A stretch of 64,000 nucleotides of DNA, from contig JAMPIT010000174.1 in assembly GCA_026261815.1 (NCBI GenBank), positions 10,912,001 to 10,976,000 on the forward strand. Direction: 5' to 3'. Each line of letters starts with the position of its first letter. Position 1 is the stretch's first letter. Both the position numbers and the translations under genes were made by a program. The notes below the pieces were generated by a model. The model worked only from the letters and a program-made list of their open reading frames with translations, ran no database searches and had not been told where the DNA came from. Below are positions 28,041 through 41,557 of this stretch, one piece after another. Source of the DNA: Monarcha castaneiventris obscurior. Lineage: Eukaryota > Chordata > Aves > Passeriformes > Monarchidae.

Positions 28041-28626
28041 CCATTGTAACTTACTTTGAAGGGTGCAGACTAGAGCCAGGATCAGTAATAGGGTATGCAT
28101 TGTATGATTTGAAATGACACAGCATTATGACAGCTTCAGACAATGTAATTTGGTTCAATTCTTCATAGGTTTTTGTTGTGTTGTTTGCTTGGGGGCTTTT
28201 TGTTTCTGTATTATCCCATAGAAGTTTTTTTTTTATATCCCAAAACGTCAATGCTAAACATTACGCAGGTTCTGGAGTTCTTTTCAGGAGTTATCTTTTA
28301 GCTTCATGCTGCTCAAAGTAATGAGTTTGTCTAATTATGCAAATATAATCTCAACAATCAATCACTCATGTGACAAAATTTTTCTTCTGTTGGAAAGTTA
28401 TTTGATTAAAAAACAATTTCTAACACTCTTATTTCTGAAATTAGTAGCAACGACTACAAACCTTCAATGCTTTCACAGAACACTTCAGAAAAGAACTGGG
28501 AATCATCAGGCCACATCACAACACTAAAATACCAGAATGAGTAAATGTCAAAAGATTTCTTTCAATTAAATTTCCAGAAGAAATATTTGGGAGGGAATGG
28601 GTATGGTAAAAGAGAAAGGGCGTGAA

Positions 28627-28740
28627 CATAGAATCATAGAATATCCTGAGCTGGAAGGGACTGACTAGTTGAAGTTCATCAAAATTCAACTTCTGGCCCT
28701 ACAAAAAACAAAGAACCACACAATATGCCATACAGTCCAT
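28627..28740 (-). mobile_element. CR1 LINE 3' end, minus orientation
   Basis: It begins with catagaatcatagaatatcc, the reverse complement of the CR1 terminal repeat, then gagctggaagggact and, further on, cttctggccctac. Together these are the inverted CR1 UTR related to the first copy at 60863-61900. The right boundary is blurred by divergence. It is in the same orientation as CACNA2D1. Confidence 0.9.
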
Positions 28741-31700
28741 CCTAGCAGGTCTTGCGCAGAAGTTTTCGTATTACAATATATTTAGATTTTTGCTTGAAAT
28801 TCCTGAAGCACTAGAACATAAAATGATCATATTTCTTCTGCTTGATGTTTCAATTTCATTCCAATTAATAAATACAACCTTTCAGTCTTTCCATTCACTC
28901 ATATGCTATGAAAGAAGCTTCATGTCTGCTGCCAAAATCTGATTAAACTTTGTTGAAATTGAAAACATTTAATTAATTAAGACCTGAATGCCTTAAAATC
29001 TCAACATAAAATCTACTTCTCACATTTCTAATACTACACACTAGCATAGGTCCCCCGAAAAAGACTGACCAAGTCTGTTGTTATTCCTACCAATATTCCA
29101 TGACACGCAACTAAAACCATTAATCTAAAAACTCTTCTCAAGTTTATCAATGCAGGGCAGTGGATCTAAAACTACATAAAGTAATGTTGATGCTTTCACA
29201 CTGCTCTTGTTGACTTTCCTGGGAGTATTTTGCGATGTACAGCTCTGATACTGCAACAGCACATCAATCTGCCCCAAAAACCAAAGACAAAAATGACAAA
29301 ATCCTTTAAAAATTTCAAATTTACCCTTAAACAGGAACAATTTGTTTTGTAATTCTAAAGTTGTCTGAACATAACGGGTAAGTATCAGAACCATTATTGG
29401 AAATTAGTGCTGAACTCACTTGGACCACTACCTCCTGACCAGCAAGACCAATAAATGCTGTAACAGGCCTTACACATCCAAATTTATAGTGGATCCTTAT
29501 ATTGAAATGAATCTATTTGGTTTTCATTTGCAAATCTATGAATTTCAAGTAGCTTACATCTAAGGTAGGGGAAAAAAAAAAAGAAAAAAGGAATGATTGA
29601 AAAGGAAAACCTCAATGTTATTAATTATTTTAATCTGGCGTTTCTGTGAAAAGCCTGACAGATTGTGGTGTCGTTTTATACCCCTTTAAACTTTGTTTTC
29701 AGAAAACATAGCAAAACACATATTTTGAAGGAAGTGATCTAGCATGCGAATGTAATTAAAATCCAACTCCAACCAAGTTCTCTCTCAAGTCAGGAGCTGA
29801 AATGCAATCAATACTGGCACAGAAAAATCCCACAGGAGATAGTGGCTAAAGATTAATTTTCCATCTATTCAAACCTGGCCCTCAGTTATTGCATTACATT
29901 GTTACCTACCACTGACAGTCAGCAAAATAACTCACTCATTTCGCTGCAATGAATCTCCAGACCAATTTTTTTCTCCCTTGAGAGGTAGATAAAATTCATT
30001 TCTCTTTTCAGTTCACATTTGTCCAATTTTAAGGCTTTTTGGGGTTTTTTTGTTAAAAAATAAAGTTGTTTGTTTTTTTTTCATGTGTCTTCTGCTCACC
30101 ATCAGAACAAAAGGAAATTGATATAGCAGATAAAACTCAGGAAAAGAGGGTTTTTTTGCAGCTGTTTTTTGTGATCATTTCTAAATAGATGACTTTTGGT
30201 ATGGTCTACAATAAACTGGAGGGTACCTTCTGCATCTTCTTTATAAGCCAAATACATACCAAAAATAATGCAACTTCTCTCTAGAGAGCTTTCTGAACAT
30301 AAAGTAATGTATCTATATGAGGTGACTAGAAGCCTAATGCCAAGAATTATCAGTGAAAGATGACTCTAGAAAAGAAAATATCCATCCAAATAAAATTGAT
30401 AAAGATCGTTTCAAGAAATTGTGACATAGTTTAGCTGCCTGTTTCACTGCAGCCAAACTTATTCTGATTCCTTTCCACAGAATTGAGTTACTTTGCATCA
30501 TCACAGCTGCAAGAAGATGAGTGGATTTTCTATCTCTACTTATAAATTTTCATTTAGTTGAAAAATACTGGTTATTGTGGAAATGAGGAGGTGTTTCCAA
30601 TAATATAGAACTTTTTTTTCTTTTTTCAGGTGTTGAAAACTCACAACCAGATAGCTGATACTATTTTTATAAAAAATCATCCATGAAACACAAAAAAGCC
30701 CACCACCAAAGTGAAGCAATCTTCAGTTTCCTTCTGAAAGCAGATTCATTTCAGGAACAGTGTAGAAGTTGCTCAAAGCATCATAACAGATTTAGCATCA
30801 TGATGAAAGAATAAAAGTAGATTTCTTTCAATTCCTGAACCGATATCCAGCCAGAAATAATGGCATCTGTGTGCTTTCATATTTATGTAAAACAGGCAGG
30901 AATTGGTTGATAATATTTTCCACTGCCTTCATATCTAGGGACTGTGTTTCGCATAAAACCTCTCTGTCCCTACCAATGCCATTTTAGAGAATGAATTTAG
31001 ACATGGAATTATAATTGCTGTGGTTTTAGGGACATCAAAACTCTTGCTCTGTGATTCCTTCCTGTCTTACCTTTCAGAATTCTGAAAGTTTTATATTTTC
31101 ATCTCTAGGTTTCAGCCTGGTTTTTATTTCTGAACATCTGCTTAAATTTATAAATGTAAATTTTTAAATAATTGAGGCTTACTTCTTTTAATTCCCTCCC
31201 AGACCTACTCTGTGCAAATGAACAGCCACATACATCATAAGCATACAATTCCTCCTATGCTCAGTTCTGCACTCTTTTTTTCTTGTTCTGTTTTAGTCAG
31301 GTTTTTTCCTTTTGCTTGTTTTTTTCCTCCCTGAGGAAAATAACCCAGTAGAACTACATACACAGCCCCTCCGCAAATGCTCGTGGTCCCATTAAAAAGT
31401 TACAGCTGCACTTAACAGAGAGAGTAAAATGGGATGTTGCTTGAAGTACACAGCTCAGCATATGCCTGCATCAAGCAAGGGCTGGGAACAGCTCTTCTAA
31501 GGGTGAGGAGATTATTTTGAAGAGCAGGTAGAATGCATTTCAAATAGCCACAGCACTTCCACTGCATTTCAGATAATGTAATGAGTGCATTGCCTTCTGA
31601 TAACATTTTTTATTTCCTTTTCACTAGATGTGATTTTCCAGCTGCGGGAAGACTGCTGAGTGTGTTCAGGTGGTTGTGACAAAACTGTGGAGAGTTTCTA

Positions 31701-32636
31701 TTGTTTTCACTCTGTGTCAGTGGGGGACTGTGGCCTTGACTTCGCAACATGATGATTTTAAGTGACATCCTTCTGTCTACTGCTAGGGACAAAACAATTA
31801 AAAGAGTTACAAATAAAAGAAGAAAACAGTTGGCTCAGAACCAAAATATTCTTATTTTTCTTTTATAAAACAGGGAGGTGTTAAACATAAGAATATGCAC
31901 ATATGCATATTTGCATATATAAGAAAATATATATTTTAAAAAATATAAATAGGGTCTGGGTAGCTTCAGAAAGGGAAATATGAGGGAATTTAGTAGGGAA
32001 ATAGTTTAATATTTGTATCTGTCAGTGTGTCATTTTCAAGATATATAAAATATCTATTTTATATAAATACGAGTTGCTTTCAGTGCTTTTAATGTTTCCA
32101 TATGCTTCTAATGCAACAATTGGTTACTGTAAGTCAATGATAAAACAAACGGAACTCTGGGTTGAGTAGCGATATTTGAAAAAGAATAAATTCTCTTATA
32201 GGATTCATTTTATTTCCAGTGTTCTGCCATCTGGGTAATGTCAGTGTGTACCAAACACAGAGTCAAAATAATTTAAAAGTATTTATTTGCCTCTTACGCT
32301 ATTTTTATGAATGTAGCTGTCTTTTGGCTATGATAATTTCTCTGCAGCTACTTACAGGCTTGTTCCTGTCTACTGTATACAAAACTATGTGATATTTTAT
32401 GGGAGGTTATGCATTCATTTATCTGACCCTTATGGTTCACAGCTTCTGATGAGAACTTTTAGATATGAACAAAATTATTATATATTTTAAACATTATAGC
32501 GTTTTCTTTTTATTTTTATCCTGACCTATTCACACAATTCTAAGCATCATGACTTTGGTTTCATGAATGAATTAATCTCTGATGTAATTAATTTATCAAA
32601 TGTAAGGTTCTGGAAATCTGGGGACAGACTTTTTAG

Positions 32637-32898
32637 CAGGACCTCTTGAAAGAAGACAAAGAGTAATGGTATACAACTAAAAGAGGGTAGATTCCGACTA
32701 TATATGAGGAAGAAGCATTTAGAGATGAGGGTAGTAAAACTCTGGGACAGGTTGCCCAGAGAAGTGGTAGATGCCTCCATCCCTGGAAACATTCAAGATC
32801 GGGTTGGTTTGAGGTCTGAGCAACCTGATCTAGTTGAACTAGTAGATGAAGTAGATTAACTTTAAAAGTTCCTTCCAATCAAAACTATTCCATAATCT
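32637..32898 (+). mobile_element. CR1 LINE 3' end
   Basis: This fragment contains the end of CR1 ORF2, recognisable from ctctgggacaggttgccc and agaagtggtagatgcctcc. The characteristic UTR follows (cctgatctagttgaa ... ttccttccaatc) and ends in a degraded attccataat tail. It is about 260 bp, 5'-truncated and carries several deletions, so it is an old insertion. It lies antisense to the host gene. Confidence 0.9.
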
Positions 32899-33404
32899 TG
32901 TGAAAATCTTGTAGAATTTCAGTGAATTATATTCTAGAGAAACAGATGAAAATGTCTGGATTTTCCCTATTTCTTTGGGTGGAAAGATTTTGAAAACAGA
33001 AATCCAAGCTTCTGGAATCCCTCTTCTGTTCAAAAGAGTTGACATTACATCTATGAGGGTGCCTTAAATACCATACTTCAGGTAATTATATATAATTTTC
33101 TTAATTTCTGATAAAGAGGAACATTCTTAAGATATCATTTTTCAATAAGTTAAAAAAAACCCAGCCTTAAGATTAAAAGATAGTAATAAAGGAATTAATG
33201 AAAATTTCTTCTTTCAATTATTACAGATTATATCTGACCTTCACTAAAAATCTGCACAGTGTCTGCTGTGCTAATATCAGTATGCAAAAATTCATTTCTG
33301 TCCTGTCCTATTTTCTCTTGAACTACAATGACAGGTAAAATGAAATGTCTGTTTAAATATTTAAGCACATAAGAAGTATAAGCCTTATTTATCTTCCTAA
33401 AGAT

Positions 33405-33545
33405 AAATGTGATTTCCCCACCCCAAAGTCTTCAAAAACCTGTCCAATGCCCACAGCGTTTCAAGGATGATGGAAAGCTGCCTCATGACATCGGCACCCC
33501 TGGATCCATCTCGTCTGGTCCCATGGACACACATATGTCTGGCAA
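33405..33545 (-). mobile_element. probable CR1 ORF2 fragment, region just before the RT core
   Basis: Read on the minus strand, the sequence gives SMGPDEMDPGV followed, after a frame change, by LSIILETLWALDRF. This resembles the CR1 ORF2 stretch with MGPDGIHPRVL and LSIIFERSW. The order and spacing fit an internal CR1 piece that lost its 3' end. The GC-richer DNA up to about 33830 may be more of the same element, but I could not align it. The identification rests on short motifs recalled from the family, so it is moderate. Confidence 0.55.
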
Positions 33546-34494
33546 GCCTCAGTGGTCCCTAACGCCAGCCCTTCCATTCCTGAAGTTTCAGGCAACATCT
33601 CCATATCCCTCCTGGGTTATACGCCTTGGTCATGAGATCAGAAATCATGACATGTAATCCCACCTGAATGTCCCATCCCAGTCCTCTTCTAAATGGGGTG
33701 ATGGTGTGGGAGAACTCAGGGGTTTATGACCTGCCCTTGAATTATCAGGTGTCACACCGAACCGCCTGCTTCAGCACTGACTGTAACAGTGGCTTCACCG
33801 GGTAAGACAGAATCATTAGACAACAGGGAGAATACAGGGTCATATTACAAGAAAAGCAAATCTCACTTGAACTGATTGAAATGCTACTAGGGGTTCAGAA
33901 GAACCCAGTTAATTATTAAACAAACAAACGAAAAAATCTTTCAAAATTCAGCCTCCTTCACTGATCTTTCACATCTCATTAGAGTACTCAAACATATGTA
34001 ATAAAATAAAATAAAAATATCCATTGTTGAAAAAAGTCTCATAAAATACTTAGTCATCTAAATTTCAAGACCAAAAAGCACTCTAGAGAATTTAGACTTT
34101 TCATACATCACCCAATTAAATTCCAAACCAGGAACTGTTCTACTCTTATTGGAATAAATTACCCTGTCTACCTTTTACCATCTCCACATCTGATTAAAGA
34201 TCATATCCCTAGAGAACAAGAACTGTTAAATCATCTTAATGCTTCATTGGGTATTATTTATAATACCAACTGAATGTGAACATTTAATTAATTTGATTTT
34301 TTTCACCTGATGCAGTTGTCTTTGCCACGCTTTGCTAAACCATCAGCTGATTCTGTTTCACGGTGCATTCTTATCTTCAGTCATACTGGTTAGGTCCAGA
34401 TTTTGTACAACCTGCAGCATACTAATTTGTTATTCCTCCTTCTTCTTAATTTGTACCATCTTCTGTGTCAATAACAGGAATAATAACAGTACAA

Positions 34495-34543
34495 ACCTGC
34501 TTTGGGAGGGAGGCTGGACTACATGACCTCCAGAAGACCTCCT
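34495..34543 (+). mobile_element. short CR1 3' end remnant
   Basis: The sequence cctgctttgggagggaggct followed by ggactacatgacctccag corresponds to the CR1 3' UTR block that usually reads GGGTTGGACTAGATGACCTCCAGAGG. Only about 50 bp remain and the terminal octamer repeat is not preserved. Confidence 0.7.
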
Positions 34544-36817
34544 AATCTATTTGTCCCCCCACTTATGGGGCTGGAAACACTGTATAAACATCACTCGCTA
34601 ATTCATGGTCACACAAATTTAATGCAGCTTTTCACTAATTAAATGACAGCTGTATCTAGTTAGATAAAGGCTGTAGGTAACACTAAACCATGCGCTGACC
34701 TATGGACCACAGACTTTTCCAGCAGACTAAATACCATATAATAATTTAAGTAAACTGCCATAACAATGTGTAAGACTATTTATATGATTTTTAAAAATGC
34801 TAGCATGGTGAAATCGTAACAATGCAGTAATGAAGAAGAATAACATTCACATGAACTAAGGGAAATTTGAGAAGGATAATCTGCCCAAGTAAAGAAACAT
34901 GTCAGAAGAGAACAAACACACAAACAACAAGAAAGTACAACCAAAATGAAGAACAAACAGATCAACATGTAGATTTTGAAAGTTTTTTAAGTCAGCAAAT
35001 TAAAATACTTACACAAAAGGACAGTTGAAGTTTGACTTCAAAAGTTTTTCGATCTGGACAATGTGATTACCCACTGGATTAAAATTTATTTTCAATACAC
35101 ACCATAAAAAGAGCTTCAAGAATACCTTTAATGTACTGTTTTACACACTAACACTAAAAAATCGGGAATATTTCAACTCTGCTGATAATAGATATGATTG
35201 TCTTCTTCAATCTGTTTTTTTTCCCCATTTATTCTCCAAAAAACAATCAGGACAGAATATGTTGAGAATGGCTCTATGGAAAGGCCAGGGAATGTGATCT
35301 GGCCCTTTGCAGATTGCATCAGCTGGTTCAGAAACGCTCCTGTTTGCAGTCAGGGGCAGGGCAGGGACAGGACCTGCATTTCATCACCTACACTACACTA
35401 AACACCACATCACCACAGAGAACTCCCTTTAAGTATTAACATATATTAAGTGCTCCTTTCCAGGATTCTTGATCTGATTTGCAATTTTCAAAGCCTACAT
35501 CCACCTTCAACCATTCATACAAAAATATCAGGTTGAGTAATTTGTTTTGTTTTGTTCAACTTAAAAGTCTCAATGTGACCCACACACTTCAAAGTGATAC
35601 ATCAGAACACTCGTACAACATTGGTGTCTGTAATCAGGCAATAAAATGCTTGCTAAAACTCACTGTTCCAAGTGCTATAAACATCCTATGACAAGTTCAG
35701 CCTTTGGTGCTGCTTTTATTTACCAATATACAATTACACTGCATTCACTGCAATTGTTATCAGCCATGCATTTGATATTACTAGGAAATATCCTGAAGCA
35801 ATAAATTTTCCATTAAATTGACGAATCACTAGCTTTAGGGCTGAATTCTGATCTTTGATGTGGCATAAACTCAGCTTCCATGGGAGACTTCAAGCACTGC
35901 TTCTTTGTGCAAATTTGCCTCCAAGGTAGGATTCTCTGCATTATGAACATTCTCATGTTTTTTAGGACACTGGCACCTACAGTTATCACTCTTGCCATTA
36001 TTATTTCATAACTCAGTTTCACAGGTAGGAGATAGCTTTGGGGCAATCATTTATTTCATTATCATGTATTTTTCATTTCAAGCTCAAACATATATTCATT
36101 TGGGAGAAGAGAAGACTTGCACAAATTTGAATAAAGGAATACAAACCTGACACCTACCTTTTTAATCATAATACTGAAAAAAAAAAAAACAAAAAAAAAC
36201 CCCTTGCTTCCTGTGGCAATAGATCATTATAATTGCAATAGGAAGCTCAAAGGAATGCCTTTTTTTCCCCGTGGGCTGTACTCAAGCTTACCTGTAAGAC
36301 CTTGAAATGGAAAGACCTGACATGCTTCCCAGTGATACTTGGTAAAAGAAACACATTCCCTTTCAAACAATGCAAAAAGTCTTGTTACTAAAGTAGACAA
36401 CATCAATCATGCCCTCAACTATCAGTTACAATGATTTCCAAAGAATGGCATCCAAATCACCCTGTTAGATAACACAGGATTCCTGATGTGAGAGAGAAAT
36501 GTGCACAGCAAGAACACTTGAATTTTCCTAAAAGATCTGGAAGTCAAAATACCATATTACTAAAATTAGTAAGTGCTCTTGTATATAAAGAATAATGAAC
36601 AACAGATGAAAGATAAAAACCTAAAAATATGGTCTTCCTGCTTACACACTCCTCCCTTTATATGAAAATAAAACACTGTGTGTTGTATTATAACAGAATT
36701 CATTTCTGTAACAGAACCTTCACTACAGCAAGAAGTGTGTATTTTTGTCATAAGTATTCTTTTTATTGCAATGCACAAGAAAAAGCTCCCTAAAGTACAA
36801 GTAAATTGATGCATTAA

Positions 36818-36838
36818 AAAAAATATATATATATATAT
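36818..36838 (+). repeat. (AT)n microsatellite
   Basis: About nine AT dinucleotides preceded by seven or more A. Short and simple. Confidence 0.85.
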
Positions 36839-39800
36839 GGATCTACCTCTTTATGGCAGTTAATTTTAAAACACGTTAATTCAAATTAAATTTCTTCAAT
36901 ATATGTACAAAATATATATGTTCTTTGCTATCTAGAATACGGTAACTTATAGGAGGAACATCTATGAATATGTTGCATATTTGAGAAGCACAGGAAAGAG
37001 GCTTGGAATACTCTCAGGAAGCAAAAAGTACAGCAACTAGGAAGTTCTTTCTGAAAATGGAATGAGTTAGGGAGTCTGTGTAAATCTACAAATTTTCCCT
37101 CTTCATTTCATAAAACATTAGATTAATTATTAATTCCAAGCAATACATTCCACTACCAAAAGATATAGAATAATATTCAAGATATATATTTAATAAAAAT
37201 GAGAATATAGTTGTAAAATATGATATTTAATACAGATTAGAAATTTTTGTTCTAATGAAATTTGTCTAAAGTTATCAAAATGTTCCCTACATGGGTCTAT
37301 CAACAGTCCTACTCTGACAGTCATTCATAATGAAAGATATAATTTATACTAGTACAAATTTCTTTCCCTCTTATGGTCTATGTAAGTCTAAGAGCAAACT
37401 ACCCTGTCAAAATGTTTCCTCTGTCTTCATCAAAAAAATGGCTAGAATAAGGCATTTTTGTGTGCAGCTAATACCCATTACAGTAAGAAACCAAAACAAA
37501 CAAGAACTCAATGGAATCCATGCCATATTGCTAAGAATCAAAGTAACTGGGACAGATGCAGCCCAGGTTCCCAAAGAGTTCAAGTTCAAGATATCTCTAT
37601 CAAATACCACTCAATTAGTATTTAAATCTGTCTACAAATTTAGTCATTAGCCCATTTCAGTATCATAATTCTCCAAGAATGTACAAAATTTTGTCTATAA
37701 CAATTGGTAAATTATGTTTTAGGCAGTGAAATTGTCACATGCCTAATTCTACTACATACCATCAAGAGATGTGACAAACAGAAAATATGAGAACTAGGTA
37801 TGTAGATCCATGTAAATATTACTTAATCTGGTACATGCCACACCTTGGCCAGGTTAAAAACCTTGGTATTTCAGAGAGAGAAGAAAATAAATCTAAAAGT
37901 AGCTGGAACTTATACACTTGAAGAGCAGCAGTCATAAAAATAAGATCTAAATAGATATGCTGTATGTACAACACCTACCTGTTGGCACCTTCTTGCAGGG
38001 GTGTGCAACTCACAGTTACTGTGGAGTTATCTATCTAGATTTTCCAATACCTATGACCTAGACTTTGCCCACTTACCATACCTGAGAATAGCTGGAGAAA
38101 ATCTTTTATGACTTATTTAAAAAATTTCTTCAGTATCAAAGCAGGAATGGACAAAGAGAAGATGAAAAGAAACACAACACATCATAGTTGTGACTGTAAT
38201 GCCAAACCATATTGGTTGTCATACAATGAAAGCAGAGGGAATAAGAGACCTGAGGGAGCTAGGGAAGTTAGCTGGTTACTCTTGCTAGGCTGCCCTGCTG
38301 CAAAAGGAGACTACATCCTCTACAGTTTAGCACTTAAGCTCATTCTAAATTATTTGAGATAAATTTGTTATTGGGAGTGCCTGTCCTTCACTGTCTATGA
38401 AATACTGAAAAGTCAGTAGCTTTAGCTCAGGAAAAACCTGATGCTTTGAAGCCTACTGTTAGCTAAACCCAGATGGTAATATTGATTTGGTTATTTGCAT
38501 GCTTGCATTCAGACACAGTGAAAGCACTGAGATAGAACTACTTTTACACATGCAGATAAAAGGGAGCTTTTACCTATAAAAGTTCTGTCTTATCAGAAGC
38601 AGGTTTCAAAACCTTGAAAAGCCAGAGGAAACCTGTATCTGTTGGATGACATGCAAAAACAGTCACTGTCCCAGCTTTCCATGTAGTGTCTGGGCCAGCC
38701 ATTACACTCAGTTTCACTTTTCAATCCAGCAACTGGCAGCTGCTGGGCTTGCAGAAATCTGGCATCACACTTCCAGTCTCTAGAAGTCTTTTTATACCTG
38801 TCTCTAAGAGCAGCTTAATGTGGGACTATTCAGTTGTATAAGTTGTGTAAACTCTATATAAGCACTGCAGCATTTGTCCAAATACAACAAGCTGTTGACA
38901 CCTGCAAATTAAAGTGCACAAACAGGCTGCAATATATCAAACTGAAAGGGTTCTTGGGAAAAGGACAGTGGATGAAAACCTGGGAGACCTGTATTAAATT
39001 ACAAGTTTGGCCATTATCTTCTTATGAGATATAAAAAATGGGAATATAATACCTCCTACCTTATTGTGAGGATAAAACTCATTAATTATCATCAAGTGCT
39101 CACACATTACATAGAGTGCTGGGGGGAGGGGGAAATAAGCAAGCAGAATATAATTGCCGTTGTAGGATAAAGAGTACAAAAGGTCTATTACTGATTGATG
39201 GACTATGGGGTTACAAATTGATCATTTTATCTGACAGACTGAGAAATCCAAAGGCCAGAGAATGATTTGCCTTCACGTGCTCTTTTATTTTTTTTTAGTA
39301 CAAGCAAACCCAGTCATTAGGTTTGAAAAGGCCCATCATGACAGCAGATGAAAAATGAGAGAAGGATTTCCTGAATGTGGTGTGGAAATGGGAAGAAGGA
39401 AAGCAAATGGTGCTTTCTGCAGTGTATAAACATACACCAAAAAAATACACAGACTTTAAGAGGATTGCTCTTCTGTAAAAGCTCTGTAATATTCAAAGGA
39501 TGAGTGGAGATAAACAAAAACTGTCAGGTCAGAACTGTGAGATTAATTTCTTCTAATTCTTCAACATCCAAAAGTTAAGATCTAGAATGATCTGTTACAG
39601 GAATGTGGTCAACACAGAGAAACACACACCTAGAACTGATTTAGTTCAGATGATCTTAGACACCCGTCTCAAAACAAACTGAACAGCTCTCCAGAGATAC
39701 TCACAGAGATTAGTTTAGACGTCTAATTTTAATAAATTAATTTCTGCCACTAATTATTCTTGATTGTACTCAAAGATAAACACAATATCATTTCCTGTGA

Positions 39801-41512
39801 ATAAATGAAGGCTCACAGCATGGAAGAGGAAAGAAAGTCTGGACTTCTTAGAGACAGAAAGAAATGGATGGCAAACGCTGTTTTACTAACCAGTGCTTCA
39901 GAGATGATTCCATTAAAATTTCTCAATATTGAAAGAAAAAAGCTATCTCAAGCATTTTTTTCTCCAGGCTGGAAGAGGGAAGAAGAGTCTGTGGTGTTTG
40001 CATGCATAGTTGAGATCTGGATGAAGGTCTTCTCAAAAAAAATCACTATGACTAAAAAAGGATCATTGTATCCTTATCACGCCTTGACAATAAACATTAT
40101 TATAAACTTCATTCTAATAGTTCAAAAGGACATAAAAAGAAATTAAAACTAAAACAGAAATAAAACAATATATCATCTAACAAAATTTGTTTTAAGGTGG
40201 GTGTGTGTACTTCTTTTCTTGAAGGGAAAAGAATATCCTGAAGAAAATGATAAAAAACAAAGACAATTAAATCTGAAATTGTATTTCCTTTCCTATCTTG
40301 CCTAACAGATTTGGATTTAGGTTGCAGAAGTAGTAATCTCAAGACCTTTCCCAATACTACCCAATCATACCAGATACATCACAGTCTCTAATTTCACACC
40401 ACAATCTACCATCATTATCTGGTATACTTAGACTAAAAATCCAATATTTAATCTTTGAAATTCTGTTTCCAGAGAAGATTAGCACCTGCCATCCCAGTAA
40501 AATTAATGAGAATAGAACAATATATTTCAAATTTAGGTTACTTCTAATGAAATTTACTTAAATCATGCAAACTTTACAACTCAGTAGTTTGTTGTATCTG
40601 AAATCAAGTACTCATATCTCTATACAACCATATGAAAAAGTTCTGCTTGACATGATATATGTACCTTCTTTAATTGCCTTACAGCAGAAGCATCAATTAC
40701 AATAGTGATGCCATCAATCTCTAAAGTACACAATTAAAAAGTGCGAATGAAGCACGCTGGCAACTCTGATTAATACATTTACAACATTTTTCTATGGTTT
40801 TATAAATTAAATCTATAATGAAGACAAGCAGTTGTATTATCTCCAGTGAAGGTAAGGATAACTTGCATTGCCTCCAGAGCACATTAAGATTTTTAACAAT
40901 TAATGGCAGATAGGAGACTTCAAACCTTTTAAAGTAAGAGTTTTAGTAAATCAGGAATTGAAGTATCATACATTTACCCTAACTCTTGTGATTGGATTTT
41001 CAATATTCCCAAATCTTATTACAGTCATATAAATGATCACAAAGTGAATGAAAATAATTATTCAGTAACATTTCACATCTTCTTTCTGCTCATGTAAAAA
41101 ATGTATTACAAATAGTACAAAACAACATAATATGGTCTTGGAAAATGAGGCCAGAAAATGGTTCCTTCAGAGTAAAGTGAATTATTTACATTTATCATCT
41201 TGATTCTCCAATCCTATAATTATGATTTTATTACATTTCAAAAAGTGAATTATACTGCTGTCAGGATCTTCATTCTCCAGCACATTTTGTGCCTGACCAG
41301 TAATTCAAACTCTATGAGAGGAGACAGACTTTGAGAATTAGAACATAAAATATTGTCTGGCTCTTGAGGAAACTTTTGAAAACATTTTAAGCTTTTTGCT
41401 TTTTTGCTTCTGCCAAATCTTTAAATTATAGTCTTAGAGTTTCATTAATACTTTCAATACCCTAATTTTCTGAGATTACCGGCAATGAAATTAAATGAAA
41501 CATATTACTTAC

Positions 41513-41557
41513 ATCATTCTGATCGTCTTTTGCATTGTAATAGATTATATCATTATT
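41513..41557 (-). CDS. CACNA2D1: CACNA2D1 internal exon (45 bp), alpha2delta-1 calcium channel subunit
   Basis: This is one coding exon of the auxiliary alpha2delta-1 subunit. That extracellular, membrane-anchored protein promotes surface trafficking and gating of high-voltage-activated calcium channels and binds gabapentinoids. Read on the minus strand it encodes 15 residues, NNDIIYYNAKDDQND. They align with human SNEVVYYNAKDDLD (about residues 119-132), sharing the exact block YYNAKDD. This segment lies N-terminal to the VWA domain, in the region called VWA_N. The acceptor is a long pyrimidine tract ending ttctcttacag; the donor is GAT|GTAAGTAA, close to consensus. The exon is a multiple of three and ends in phase 0, which fits the phase-0 start of the next exon at 25834-25963. 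After DD the bird has three residues (QND) where human has two (LD), so one codon is gained or the splice boundary differs. The match to alpha2delta-1 is clearly better than to alpha2delta-2 (NYYDAKGDAEL) or alpha2delta-3. Confidence 0.93.

Larger units (their letters stand above)
25964..41512 (-). other. CACNA2D1: complete CACNA2D1 intron between the two recognised exons
   Basis: This 15,549-bp intron runs from the GTAAGTAA donor at its high-coordinate end to the ttctttaaaaag acceptor at its low-coordinate end. It is a phase-0 intron, because the flanking exons join codon to codon. The protein alignment is continuous across it, so no constitutive exon is missing inside. It contains one 5'-truncated LTR (27600-28040), a minus-strand CR1 3' end (28627-28740), a minus-strand piece of CR1 ORF2 (33405-33545), two plus-strand CR1 3' ends (32637-32898 and 34495-34543) and short A-rich or AT tracts. 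The rest is unannotated AT-rich sequence. Open frames inside it, such as those at 39805-40146 and 37330-37650, have no recognisable homology. Confidence 0.9.

Noticed and set aside
39805..40146. 113-codon plus-strand frame
   Set aside because: No recognisable domain or homology, no promoter or splice context, and antisense to the CACNA2D1 intron. It is within chance expectation for 64 kb.
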